Source of the DNA: Streptomyces olivoverticillatus
Lineage (GTDB): Bacteria; Actinomycetota; Actinomycetes; Streptomycetales; Streptomycetaceae
Length of the DNA: 64,000 bases
NCBI RefSeq assembly: GCF_014203555.1
Contig: NZ_JACHJH010000003.1
Coordinates: 191,362 to 255,361, forward strand
Reading direction: 5' to 3'
In this document: positions 34,323 to 42,268 of the stretch, in pieces
Position numbering within the stretch: position 1 is the stretch's first letter
How the letters are laid out: each line of letters opens with the position of its first letter
Position numbers and translations under genes: made by a program
The notes under the pieces: model-generated
What the model was told of the DNA's origin: nothing
The model's database searches: none
What the model saw: the letters and a program-made list of their open reading frames with translations, nothing else

Positions 34323-34940
34323 TCAGAGGCCGGGCGGCGGCGGTTTGGCGCCGGGCGGCATGCCCAGCTCCCAGTCCAGCCCGTACCGCTGGAACAGCTC
34401 GGACCGCAGCCGGTCCGCGGGCATCGGCGCGCCCGGCAGCAGGATCGCCACCACCGCGCCCATCATGAGGGCGCGCAGCAGCCGGTAGTCCGCCTCGGGG
34501 TCCCGGGAGCCGTAGCGCGTCACCGTCTCGCGCAGCAGATACGCCAGGCGCTGCTGTTCCGGGCACTGGATGAAGCCCTCGGCGGTCAGGATGCCTGCCA
34601 TGTGCGTGCGCATCAGCCGCGGATGCTCGCGGGCGAGGCCCAGGACCGAGTCGATCGCCCGCGCCAGCAGTTCCCGGCCGTCCTCCGTGCGCGGCTCCCG
34701 CTCCAGTGCGGCTTCCAGTTCTTTGTGCATCAGCCGGTGCACGGCGGACTGCAGCAGCTGCCGCTTGCCGGGGAAGTAGTACGAGACCAGCCCGCGGGCC
34801 GCGCCCGCCCGGTCGGCGATGTCCGCGAGCGTCGTCGCCTCGTAGCCGCGCTCGCCCACCAGCTCGACGGTTGCCTGGAGAAGCCGCTCGCGCGAGCGGC
34901 GGCGCAACTCCTCATTGACCGCTGCGCTGCGCGGGGACAT
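34323..34940 (-). CDS. TetR-family transcriptional regulator
   Basis: A 205-residue regulator: N-terminal helix-turn-helix with RERLLQATVELVGERGYEATTLADIADRAGAARGLV-type sequence (key turn TTLADIADRAG at about 36-46, then YYFPGKRQLL) and an all-helical ligand domain. The C-terminus is Pro-rich. The ATG at 34940 has AGGAG seven bases upstream. An exact palindrome (34961-34973) just upstream is probably its own operator. No transporter or enzyme adjoins it directly; the divergent neighbour is rlmG, separated by a terminator-like hairpin. Confidence 0.93.
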   Translation of the reverse strand: MSPRSAAVNEELRRRSRERLLQATVELVGERGYEATTLADIADRAGAARGLVSYYFPGKRQLLQSAVHRLMHKELEAALEREPRTEDGRELLARAIDSVLGLAREHPRLMRTHMAGILTAEGFIQCPEQQRLAYLLRETVTRYGSRDPEADYRLLRALMMGAVVAILLPGAPMPADRLRSELFQRYGLDWELGMPPGAKPPPPGL

Positions 34941-34960
34941 GCTGTAACTCCTGCGTTGAC

Positions 34961-34973
34961 TGGCTCCGAGCCA
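34961..34973. promoter_or_regulatory. Palindrome TGGCTC-C-GAGCCA upstream of the TetR gene
   Basis: The 13-base sequence has exact 6-base arms about one base. It lies 20 bases before the TetR start, within an AT-richer patch (CCAATATACT) that may hold the promoter. TetR proteins usually repress themselves from such sites. Confidence 0.5.
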
Positions 34974-35033
34974 ATATACTCAGCAGGTACCCGGATGTCC
35001 CGCCCGCGGGGGAGTGGGGCGGTAGTCCGGTGT

Positions 35034-35086
35034 GTCCGCTGATGTCGGGCGACGCGGGGGATCGTCCGACATCGGCGGACTTTTTT
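35034..35086 (+). terminator. Terminator-like hairpin plus T6 immediately upstream of rlmG
   Basis: Arms 35034-35052 and 35062-35080 (19 bases each) pair throughout apart from two G-T wobble positions, around a 9-base loop, and are followed by six T residues at 35081-35086. This is a textbook intrinsic terminator on the plus strand. It ends 34 bases before the rlmG start, and no plus-strand gene ends shortly before it. It may stop antisense read-through across the TetR gene, or attenuate rlmG. Confidence 0.75.
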
Positions 35087-35120
35087 CGGCAGCCGGGTGC
35101 TCGGCTAGCCTGAGGGCACA

Positions 35121-36275
35121 ATGAACTCTTTGACGACGTCATGGGGCGAGTTCACGCTCTCCCGCTTCCCCGAGGACCCCCGCGACACCCTGCGCGCCTG
35201 GGACGCCGCCGACGAGTACCTGCTGCGGCACCTCAAGGGGATCGACGACGCGCCCATCGACCTCTCGGGCACCGTGGTCGTCCTGGGCGACCGGTGGGGC
35301 GCACTGGCCACGGCGATCGCCGGGCACCGCCCCGTGCAGATCACCGACTCCTTCCTCACCCAGCGGGCCACCGCCGCCAACCTCGCCCGCAACGGCATCC
35401 CGGCCGACTCCGTCCGGCTGCTGTCCACCAGGGACACGCCCCCCGACCGGATCGACGCGCTGCTGATCCGCATCCCCAAGAGCCTCGCGCTCCTGGAGGA
35501 CCAGCTCCACCGCCTCGCACCCTCCGTCCACGAGGGCACCGTCGTCATCGGCACCGGCAAGGTCACCGAGATCCACACCTCGACGCTCAAGCTCTTCGAG
35601 CGGATCCTCGGCCCCACCCGCACCTCCCTCGCGGTGAAGAAGGCCCGGCTCGTCTTCTGCACCCCGGACCCCGCCCTGCCCCGGGCCGAAAGCCCCTGGC
35701 CGCGCAGTTACGCGCTCCCCGACGGGCTGGGCGCGGCCTCCGGCATGACCGTCACCAACCACGCCGGAGTCTTCTGCGCCGAGCGCCTCGACATCGGCAC
35801 CAGGTTCTTCCTGGGCCACCTGCCGCGGCGCCGCGGGGCCGAGCGCGTCGTGGACCTCGGCTGCGGCAACGGAGTCGTCGGCACGGCCGCGGCGCTGGCC
35901 AACCCGGACGCCGAGGTGCTCTTCGTCGACGAGTCCCACCAGGCGGTGGCCTCGGCCGAGGCCACCTTCCGGGCCAACGCCGGCGCTCGCACCAAGGCGG
36001 AGTTCCGGGTGGCCGACGGCCTGACGGACGTTCCGCCCGGCAGCGTGGACCTGGTGCTGAACAACCCGCCCTTCCACTCCCACCAGGCGACCACCGACAC
36101 CACGGCCTGGCGGATGTTCACCGGCTCGCGCAAGGCGCTGCGCCCCGGGGGCGAGCTGTGGGTCATCGGCAACCGCCACCTCGGCTACCACGTCAAGCTC
36201 CGGAAGCTCTTCGGCAACTGCGAGCTCGTCGCCAGCGACCCGAAGTTCGTCGTCCTGCGAGCCGTCAAGAGCTGA
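35121..36275 (+). CDS. rlmG: RlmG-type class I methyltransferase (23S rRNA guanine-N2 family)
   Basis: A 384-residue protein with duplicated Rossmann domains. The N-terminal half lacks catalytic motifs. The C-terminal half has VVDLGCGNGVVG (SAM site, near 248), VLFVDESHQAV and the catalytic NPPFHSHQ, as in the RlmG/RsmC family that methylates guanine N2 in rRNA. It may modify 23S rRNA, though actinobacterial members are little studied. The ATG at 35121 follows GAGGG at four bases; TAGCCT at 35106-35111 suggests a -10 element and a very short leader. A terminator-like hairpin lies directly upstream. Confidence 0.9.
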   Translation: MNSLTTSWGEFTLSRFPEDPRDTLRAWDAADEYLLRHLKGIDDAPIDLSGTVVVLGDRWGALATAIAGHRPVQITDSFLTQRATAANLARNGIPADSVRLLSTRDTPPDRIDALLIRIPKSLALLEDQLHRLAPSVHEGTVVIGTGKVTEIHTSTLKLFERILGPTRTSLAVKKARLVFCTPDPALPRAESPWPRSYALPDGLGAASGMTVTNHAGVFCAERLDIGTRFFLGHLPRRRGAERVVDLGCGNGVVGTAAALANPDAEVLFVDESHQAVASAEATFRANAGARTKAEFRVADGLTDVPPGSVDLVLNNPPFHSHQATTDTTAWRMFTGSRKALRPGGELWVIGNRHLGYHVKLRKLFGNCELVASDPKFVVLRAVKS

Positions 36276-36299
36276 CGCCGCGCCGGGCGGCCGCCGCCC

Positions 36300-37016
36300 T
36301 CAGCCGCGCTTGCCCGGCAGGCCCATCCGGCCCCGCTTGCACCACGCCACGACGACTGCCGCGAGCGCGGTGACGGCGAGGAAGGCCGTCGCGGCGAGGA
36401 ACGCGGGCGAGGTGGGCCTGGCCGCATGGCTGCCCGCGATCGCGTACGCCATGGTGTTGGGCACGCTGCCCAGCGCGGTCGCCAGCAGGAACGGCAGCCA
36501 GCCCATCCGGGAGACCGCCGCGCAGTAGTTGGCCGCGGCGAACGGCACGCCCGGAAACAGCCGCAGCGCCATCATCGTCCGGAAGCCGTGCAGGCTCAGC
36601 TGCCGGTCCGCCGCCTCGAGCCACCGCCCGCGCAGCAGCGGGCGCAGCGCCTCCTGCCCCAGCAGCCGTCCCAGGCCGAAGGAGACCGCCGAGCCGAGCA
36701 CCGTGCCGACGAGCGCGGACACCGTCCCCGCGGTGGCGCCGAAGAGCGCCCCCGCCGCGATGTTCAGCACCGGCCGCGGCACGAACGCCGCCGTGCACAG
36801 CCCGTAGGCCGCCGCGAACAGCACGACGGCCACGCCACCGGAGAGCTGGTGCGGCCAGCCGTCGGTCAGCAGCCGCTCCGGACGGCACGCCAGCACGGTC
36901 GCCACGGCGGCGGCGAGCAGCACCAGGAGCAGGCCGAGGCGGCTCCAAGGAGACAGCAGCGCACGGGTGCAGCGCTCGGCGAGGCGGCCGGGGGACGGCA
37001 CTGCGGTATCGAGCAT
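36300..37016 (-). CDS. VTT-domain (TVP38/TMEM64, DedA-superfamily) membrane protein
   Basis: This 238-residue protein has about six hydrophobic segments. The VTT core includes FVPRPVLNIAAGALFGATAGTVSALVG-type sequence (PRPVLNIAAGALFG near 80-93), GSAVSFGLGRLLG, and the conserved MALRLFPGVPFAAANYCAAVS region with Arg and Pro-Gly, then PFLLATALGSVPNTMAYAIAG. Relatives are implicated in undecaprenyl-phosphate or lipid scrambling and envelope integrity. It ends with a basic cytosolic tail. The ATG at 37016 lacks a convincing ribosome site. It is convergent with rlmG and divergent from the EF-Tu-like gene. Confidence 0.9.
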   Translation of the reverse strand: MLDTAVPSPGRLAERCTRALLSPWSRLGLLLVLLAAAVATVLACRPERLLTDGWPHQLSGGVAVVLFAAAYGLCTAAFVPRPVLNIAAGALFGATAGTVSALVGTVLGSAVSFGLGRLLGQEALRPLLRGRWLEAADRQLSLHGFRTMMALRLFPGVPFAAANYCAAVSRMGWLPFLLATALGSVPNTMAYAIAGSHAARPTSPAFLAATAFLAVTALAAVVVAWCKRGRMGLPGKRG

Positions 37017-37261
37017 CGAAGGAGACTAACCGACGTTGTGATGAGAAGGACGCGATGTCGTCGAGACGGGCAGAAACAGCAACCATCGGTCACCTTCCGT
37101 ACGCCCGGCCGCCATCCGTCCGTCCGGCCGTCCGTGGCCGACGGCCCGCACGCACACGGCATGCCGCCCGGCCGAAAACCGGTCGACGCACCCTCCCCCG
37201 TGCGCCAGCATCGAGACCGTACGCCGGTGCCCCGAGCTGACACCGCACCGGAGAAGGAGAC

Positions 37262-38440
37262 ATGCCCAAGCAGGCGTATGCACGCACCAAACCGCACCTC
37301 AACATCGGCACCATCGGTCACATCGACCACGGCAAGACCACCCTCACCTCGGCCATCACCAAGATCCTCGGCGCCCGCGGCACCACCGCCTCCGTCCCCC
37401 GCGACCGCCTCGACGGCACGCCCGGCACCGGCCGCGTCGAGTACGAGACGGACACCCGCCACTACGCCCACCTGGACCTGCCCGGACACCCCGGCCTCGT
37501 CGAGAACGTGATCGCGGGCGCGGCCCGGCTCGACGGAGCGATCCTCGTCGTCTCCGCGCTCGAAGGCGTCATGCCGCAGACCGCCGAACACCTGTTGCTC
37601 GCCCGCCGGCTCGGCGTCGAGCACATCGTGGTGGCCCTCAACAAGGCCGACGAAGGCCAGGCGGAGCTCACCGGCCTCGTCGAGCTCGGGATCCGCGATC
37701 TGCTCTCCGCGCACGGCTGCCCGGGCGGGCACATCCCGGTCGTCCGCGTCTCCGCGCTGCGCGCCCTGGAAGGCGACCCGCGCTGGAGCGCCGCGATCGA
37801 AGCGCTGCTGGACGCCGTCGACACCTACGTGCCGATGCCCGTGCGCTATACGGACGCGCCCTTCCTGCTGCCGGTGGAGAGCGCCCGAACCGTCCCCGGG
37901 CGCGGCACGGTCGTCACCGGAGTCATCGAGCGCGGCCGGGTGCGCGTCGGCGACCGCGTCGCCCTGCCCGGGATGCACGGGACCTGTGGGGTCACCGGCC
38001 TCGAAACGTTCGGCAAGACCATGGACGTGGGCGAGGCCGGAGACAGCGTGGCGCTGCTGCTGCACGGGGTGCGGCGGTACGACGTGCGGCGCGGGGACGT
38101 CGTGGCCGCCCCCCGAAGTGCTGTGCCCCGGCGGCACTTCACGGCCCGGGTGCGGCTGCTCTCCGCCGCGGAAGGCGGCCGCGGGCTGCTTTTCCACCTG
38201 CGCACGGCCCGGGTGCCCGGCCGGATCGACCTCGGGGCGCGGGGCGCCGCCCGGCCCGGGGAGACCGTCACCCTGCGCGTCGAGCTGAGCCGGGGCGTCC
38301 CCCTGGAGCCCGGCCTCCCCTTCGTGATCCGCGAGGGCGGCCGTACGGTCGGCACCGGCACGGTGACCGCGGTGGCGGAGGAGAGCGGGCGCACCGCCCA
38401 ACCGGGCACAATACGGGGGTGGACGAACCGATACCCGTGA
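37262..38440 (+). CDS. Divergent EF-Tu-like GTPase (EF-Tu3-type paralogue) lacking switch I motif and YRPQF segment
   Basis: The 392-residue product is plainly EF-Tu-derived: G1 GHIDHGKT at 19-26, G3 DLPGH with His76 (the catalytic His position), NKAD at 127-130, SALRALEGD at 164-172 and the EF-Tu C-terminus IREGGRTVGTGTVT. Two parts essential in translation are missing. Between ITKIL and VEYET only about 24 residues remain (36-58) and RGITI is replaced by GTPGTGR. In domain 3, EGGRGLLFHLRT (304-315) has lost the NYRPQF-containing stretch. Asp and Ala after the G3 His are also changed. So normal aminoacyl-tRNA delivery is doubtful; a specialised or decaying role is inferred. GGAGAAGGAG precedes the ATG. 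Confidence 0.92.
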   Translation: MPKQAYARTKPHLNIGTIGHIDHGKTTLTSAITKILGARGTTASVPRDRLDGTPGTGRVEYETDTRHYAHLDLPGHPGLVENVIAGAARLDGAILVVSALEGVMPQTAEHLLLARRLGVEHIVVALNKADEGQAELTGLVELGIRDLLSAHGCPGGHIPVVRVSALRALEGDPRWSAAIEALLDAVDTYVPMPVRYTDAPFLLPVESARTVPGRGTVVTGVIERGRVRVGDRVALPGMHGTCGVTGLETFGKTMDVGEAGDSVALLLHGVRRYDVRRGDVVAAPRSAVPRRHFTARVRLLSAAEGGRGLLFHLRTARVPGRIDLGARGAARPGETVTLRVELSRGVPLEPGLPFVIREGGRTVGTGTVTAVAEESGRTAQPGTIRGWTNRYP

Positions 38441-39264
38441 CCCGCGCAGTGGACTACGGCACCGCCAAGCTGATGCCCGACGTGGACCGGTCCCGGGCCT
38501 GGCTGCTCACCATGGACGGTGCGCCGCAGTCGTACGTCGATCTCGACGACCCCACCCACCTGGAGTTCGAGTACGCGCAGCGTCTCGCGCACGTCCTGGA
38601 CACGGTGGCGGAGCCGGGCCGTCCGCTCGATCTGCTGCACCTGGGCGGCGGCGCGCTCACCCTGCCCCGCTACGTGGCCGCCACCCGCCCCGGCTCGCGG
38701 CAGCGCGTCGTCGAGGCGGACCGCGGGCTCATCGCCCTGGTCGCCGAGCACCTTCCGCTGCCGGAGGGCTCCGGCATCGAGGTGGAGGCCGCGGACGCCC
38801 GTACCGCGCTGGAGGAGACGCCCGACGCCAGTGCCGACGTGATCATCGGTGACGTCTTCGGCGGCTCCCGGGTGCCCGCGCACCTGACGTCCGTCGAGTA
38901 CGCGCGCACGGCCGCACGCGTCCTGCGCCCGGACGGTCACTACGCGGCCAATCTGGCGGACGGCGCGCCGTTCGGCTTCCTGCGCTCCCAGGTCGCCACG
39001 TTCGCCGCGGTCTTCGCACACGTCTGCCTGATCGCGGAGGCCCCGATGCTGCGCGGCCGCCGCTTCGGCAACGCCGTCCTGCTCGCCTCGCACGCCGCCC
39101 CGCCGGTCGCTGAGCTGACCCGGCGCGCCGCCTCGGACGCCTTCCCGGCGCGGGTGGAGTACGGGGCGGAGCTGGAGCGTTTCGCGGCCGGGACGGTGCC
39201 GGTGACGGACGCGCGGGCGGTGCGGTCACCCGAGCCGCCCGGCGGGGCGTTCAGCGTCGGGTGA
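38419..39264 (+). CDS. Spermidine-synthase-like SAM-dependent methyltransferase
   Basis: The 281-residue protein has the polyamine-synthase-like fold: SYVDLDDPTHLEFEYAQRL, SAM/dcSAM-binding LDLLHLGGGALTLPRYVA, VVEADRGLIALV, and ADVIIGDVFGGSRVPAHL with the central Asp. The substrate is not predictable; many actinobacterial members are annotated only as spermidine-synthase-like. The GTG at 38419 overlaps the EF-Tu-like gene by 22 bases; a second in-frame GTG at 38437 overlaps its TGA as GTGA, so translation is coupled either way and the two products may act together. The C-terminus is low in motifs. Confidence 0.82.
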   Translation: MDEPIPVTRAVDYGTAKLMPDVDRSRAWLLTMDGAPQSYVDLDDPTHLEFEYAQRLAHVLDTVAEPGRPLDLLHLGGGALTLPRYVAATRPGSRQRVVEADRGLIALVAEHLPLPEGSGIEVEAADARTALEETPDASADVIIGDVFGGSRVPAHLTSVEYARTAARVLRPDGHYAANLADGAPFGFLRSQVATFAAVFAHVCLIAEAPMLRGRRFGNAVLLASHAAPPVAELTRRAASDAFPARVEYGAELERFAAGTVPVTDARAVRSPEPPGGAFSVG

Positions 39265-39285
39265 CCGCGCGGGCGGTGCGTCCGA

Positions 39286-40308
39286 TCAGGAGGGGAGCGG
39301 CCGGAGCGTGCTCATGATCTTCTTGATGACGTCGTCCTTGAGCTCGCTGTCGAAACCGGTGCCCGCGTAGAGCACCCAGGTCGCCAGGTCGCCGCTGGAG
39401 TCCTTGTACGTGACGGCGAAGGACTTGCCGTCCGTCATGCACTTCTTGTTCTTGTCCACCCCGGTGACCGTGGCCGAGGCCATGGCGCCGGTGAGGCCGT
39501 GGTCACTCTTGAACGGCTGGGCCTTGGTGGTTTCGAGGTGGCCGGTCTGCTTCTGGTCGAACGCCGAGAGGACCCAGTTCTTCGCCTCGATCTCGGCGGC
39601 GCTCTCCGGGCTCTTGGCGCCCTGGGCGCCCTTGGTGCCGGTGCCGGCCCGGTGGTCGTCCTTGGCGCACTCGCCCATCTTGTAATAGGCGGCGGCCGTC
39701 ATCATGACCAGAGGCTGGCCCTTGTCGTCCTCGAAGCCGTGGGACATGTCGGGTGCATCGACCTGCCAGTCCGCCGGAACGTCGAAGGCGTCGTGCCGCT
39801 TGGGGTTCACGACGACCTTCCAGCCGTCGATCACCGGCTTGACCTCGCCGCCCGAGCGCGGATTGTCCTCGGGCGCCTGGCTGCTCGCGGACGCCGAGGC
39901 GGAGGCCGACGGCTTGTCGCTGCTGTGCGCCGTGTTCTGCTTGTCGTCCTTGCCGCCGTCGTTCTTGTCGAGGACGACCACTCCGGCGACCGCGGCCGCG
40001 GCGACCACCGCCACCGCCGCGGCGATCGCAATCACCGCCGTGCGCTTGTTGCGGCCCTCCTTGGGCGGCTCGGGCGGGAGCGGCCCGAAGGGCGCGGCCG
40101 GGGTGGTCCACTGGGGACCGCCGGGCTGCGGGCCCCCGGGCTGCGGACCGCCCGGCTGCGCGTAGGGGTTGGGCTGTTGAGCCCCCGGCTGCTGGTAACC
40201 CGGCTGCTGGTACGGGTTGGGTTGCTGGTACCCCGGCTGCTGGTACGGGTTCCGGTTAGGGTCCTGCGGGTTTTGCTCGCCCCCGGGCGGCTGCTGTCCT
40301 GGCCACAT
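39286..40308 (-). CDS. Single-pass membrane protein with Gln/Pro/Tyr-rich N-terminal repeats (DUF8017-like)
   Basis: The 340-residue protein starts MWPGQQPPGGEQNPQ and continues with repeated QQPGYQQPNPY and GGPQP units (about 20-65), a basic KEGRNKR, one membrane helix (about 90-112), a Ser/Ala/Asp-rich linker and an extracellular domain of about 190 residues with VIDGWKVVVNPKRHDAFDVP and ATWVLYAGTGFDSELKDD. Cys in GECAKDD and NKKCMTD could form a disulfide. This cytosolic-repeat, membrane-helix and external-domain layout is common in Streptomyces; the external part resembles DUF8017, from memory only. Function unknown. The ATG at 40308 has no clear ribosome site. Confidence 0.75.
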   Translation of the reverse strand: MWPGQQPPGGEQNPQDPNRNPYQQPGYQQPNPYQQPGYQQPGAQQPNPYAQPGGPQPGGPQPGGPQWTTPAAPFGPLPPEPPKEGRNKRTAVIAIAAAVAVVAAAAVAGVVVLDKNDGGKDDKQNTAHSSDKPSASASASASSQAPEDNPRSGGEVKPVIDGWKVVVNPKRHDAFDVPADWQVDAPDMSHGFEDDKGQPLVMMTAAAYYKMGECAKDDHRAGTGTKGAQGAKSPESAAEIEAKNWVLSAFDQKQTGHLETTKAQPFKSDHGLTGAMASATVTGVDKNKKCMTDGKSFAVTYKDSSGDLATWVLYAGTGFDSELKDDVIKKIMSTLRPLPS

Positions 40309-40390
40309 GGCGGATAACCATAGAGGGCGACGCTGACAGCTGATCCCCGAGCCCCTTCCCTCCGTTACTACTGACTGGTAACTTGCCGTC

Positions 40391-40843
40391 ATGTCTCAGA
40401 CCCAAGCCTCGATCGGCGACGCTCTCGCGGCCACCGTGCCCATGGTCCGCACCCTCAACCTCGAGTTCGACGAGATCACCGCCGAGCGCGCCGTGCTCCG
40501 CCTGCCCGACCAGCCCGACTTCCACAACCACGTCGGCGGCCCGCACGCCGGCGCGATGTTCACCCTCGCCGAGTCGGCGAGCGGCGCGATCGTGCTCGCG
40601 GCCTTCGGCGACCAGCTCTCCCGCGCCGTGCCGCTCGCCGTGCGCGCCGAGATCGGCTACAAGAAGCTCGCCAAGGGCCCGGTGACCGCCACCGCCGAGC
40701 TGGGGCGCCCGGCGGCCGACGTGATCGCCGAGCTGGACGCCGGAGAGCGGCCGGAGTTCCCGGTGCGCATCTCGATCACGCGCGAGGACGGCGCGGAGAC
40801 GGGCGAGATGTTCATCTGGTGGACCCTGCGGCCCAACGCGTAG
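40391..40843 (+). CDS. Hotdog-fold thioesterase-like protein (DUF4442)
   Basis: A 150-residue single hotdog. FHNHVGGPHAGAMFTLAESASG carries the HNHVG and HAGA motifs of the fold's central helix, and the remainder is antiparallel strands ending in EMFIWWTLRPN. DUF4442 proteins resemble PaaI/YiiD thioesterases acting on CoA or related thioesters. The ATG at 40391 has no ribosome site but TAACTT at 40379-40384, six bases upstream, could be a -10 box, giving a leaderless message. It diverges from the membrane protein at 40308. Confidence 0.88.
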   Translation: MSQTQASIGDALAATVPMVRTLNLEFDEITAERAVLRLPDQPDFHNHVGGPHAGAMFTLAESASGAIVLAAFGDQLSRAVPLAVRAEIGYKKLAKGPVTATAELGRPAADVIAELDAGERPEFPVRISITREDGAETGEMFIWWTLRPNA

Positions 40844-40924
40844 TCTCGGCCGCTTCCGCCCTCGCATCGCCCGGTCGGCGGATCTCCGGTCGCTCGCGCG
40901 GCACCGTCCGGTTTGACTGGCGGT

Positions 40925-42268
40925 ATGCCGACCGACGACGAAGAAGGCGGAACCCCGCGCCCGCCCGGCGGCGGGCCGGACGAGCTGAAGCGGCTGTCGG
41001 AGCGGGTGGCACAGCTGGAGGCGCATCCGGCGCGTGCCCGCGGCCATCCGCTCCGGAGTACCGCCGCGACCGTTCTGATCCTCATCGCCGCGATCCTGTC
41101 ACCGGCGGCCGTGGTGGCTGTCTGGGCACACGACCAGGTGTCGGACACCGACCGGTACGTCGCCACCGTGGCACCGCTGGCCCACAACCCCGAGGTGCAG
41201 GACGCGGCGGCCGACCGCGTGGCCCGGACGGTGGTGCAGCAGATCGACGTCAAGGCGCTGATCGGTCAGCTGTCCCAGGCCGCGTCCGAGAAAGGGGTCC
41301 CGCCCCGGGCTGCCGACCTGATCAACAAGCTCGACGGGCCGATCACCGACGGCCTGACGAGCCTGATCCACGACGTGGCGCACCGCCTGGTGACCAGTGA
41401 CCAGTTCGCGACCCTGTGGACCGAGGGGAACCGCGCCGCCCACAACGCCGTCGACAAGGCACTGACCGGCCAGGGGGGCGGCACGGTGCAGCTTCAGGGC
41501 GATGAGGTGACGGTCGACCTGGCCCCGGTGATCGACAAGGTCAAGGGGCGGCTGACCGATGCCGGCCTGGACGCCGCGGCACGCATCCCGCAGGTGCACA
41601 CCGGGTTCGTCATCTACTCCTCCCCGGACCTCGCCAAGTACAAGACGTGGTTCCGGTTGCTCGGCATCGCCGGTGACTGGCTCCCGCTGATCGTGGCGGT
41701 GATCGCCGCGATCGGGGTCTTCGTGGCCGCCAACCGTCGCAGGGCGCTGATCGGGGCGGCACTGGGCATCCTGGCGGCCATGGTCGTCCTCGGCGTCGCG
41801 ATCGCCGTGTTCCGGTCCTTCTACCTCGACCACCTTCCGCCGGACGTGTCCCATGGAGCGGCGGGCGCGGTCTACGACGCGCTGGTGCACTTCCTGAGGC
41901 AAGCGGTACGGGCCGTAGGGGTGCTGGCGGCGGCGGTGGCCATCGGTGCCTTCGTCATCGGGCCGTCACACCCGGCGGTGACCCTTCGCGACGCGTGCAG
42001 CGGCGGGATCGCCGGGACGCGCAGGGCCGCGGATTCGGCGGGCTTCCGAGCCGGGCCGGCCGAGCGGTTCACACGGCGGTACAAGCGCTGGATCGGTGCG
42101 GGCATCCTCGTGGTCGCCGCCGTGGTGTTTGTGTTCTGGGCGCACCCGACCGGCATGGTCGTCTTCTGGTTCGTGGTGGTCGTCCTGGCGGCGTTCGCCA
42201 TCCGCGAGTTCCTCGCCCCCCGCACCGCCGCGGACGCGGAATCCGGGTCGCGCAATGCCGTTCCATGA
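40925..42268 (+). CDS. Multi-pass integral membrane protein of unknown function
   Basis: The 447-residue protein has a hydrophilic N-terminus with a short coiled-coil-like stretch (DELKRLSERVAQLEAHPARA), one helix (TAATVLILIAAILSPAAVVAVW, about 44-65 in part), a roughly 180-residue external-looking region, a block of three helices, then two more near the C-terminus. No enzyme motif is visible. It resembles Streptomyces proteins annotated only as integral membrane protein. Its TGA is overlapped by the ATG of the YihY-type gene, so the two are coupled. The ATG at 40925 is preferred over a TTG at 40913; the ribosome site is weak. Confidence 0.78.
   Translation: MPTDDEEGGTPRPPGGGPDELKRLSERVAQLEAHPARARGHPLRSTAATVLILIAAILSPAAVVAVWAHDQVSDTDRYVATVAPLAHNPEVQDAAADRVARTVVQQIDVKALIGQLSQAASEKGVPPRAADLINKLDGPITDGLTSLIHDVAHRLVTSDQFATLWTEGNRAAHNAVDKALTGQGGGTVQLQGDEVTVDLAPVIDKVKGRLTDAGLDAAARIPQVHTGFVIYSSPDLAKYKTWFRLLGIAGDWLPLIVAVIAAIGVFVAANRRRALIGAALGILAAMVVLGVAIAVFRSFYLDHLPPDVSHGAAGAVYDALVHFLRQAVRAVGVLAAAVAIGAFVIGPSHPAVTLRDACSGGIAGTRRAADSAGFRAGPAERFTRRYKRWIGAGILVVAAVVFVFWAHPTGMVVFWFVVVVLAAFAIREFLAPRTAADAESGSRNAVP

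Noticed and set aside
40140..40260. Repeated DNA blocks around GCTGCTGGTACGGGTTGG-like sequence
   Set aside because: They encode the QQPGYQQP-type protein repeats of the gene at 39286-40308 and need no separate explanation.
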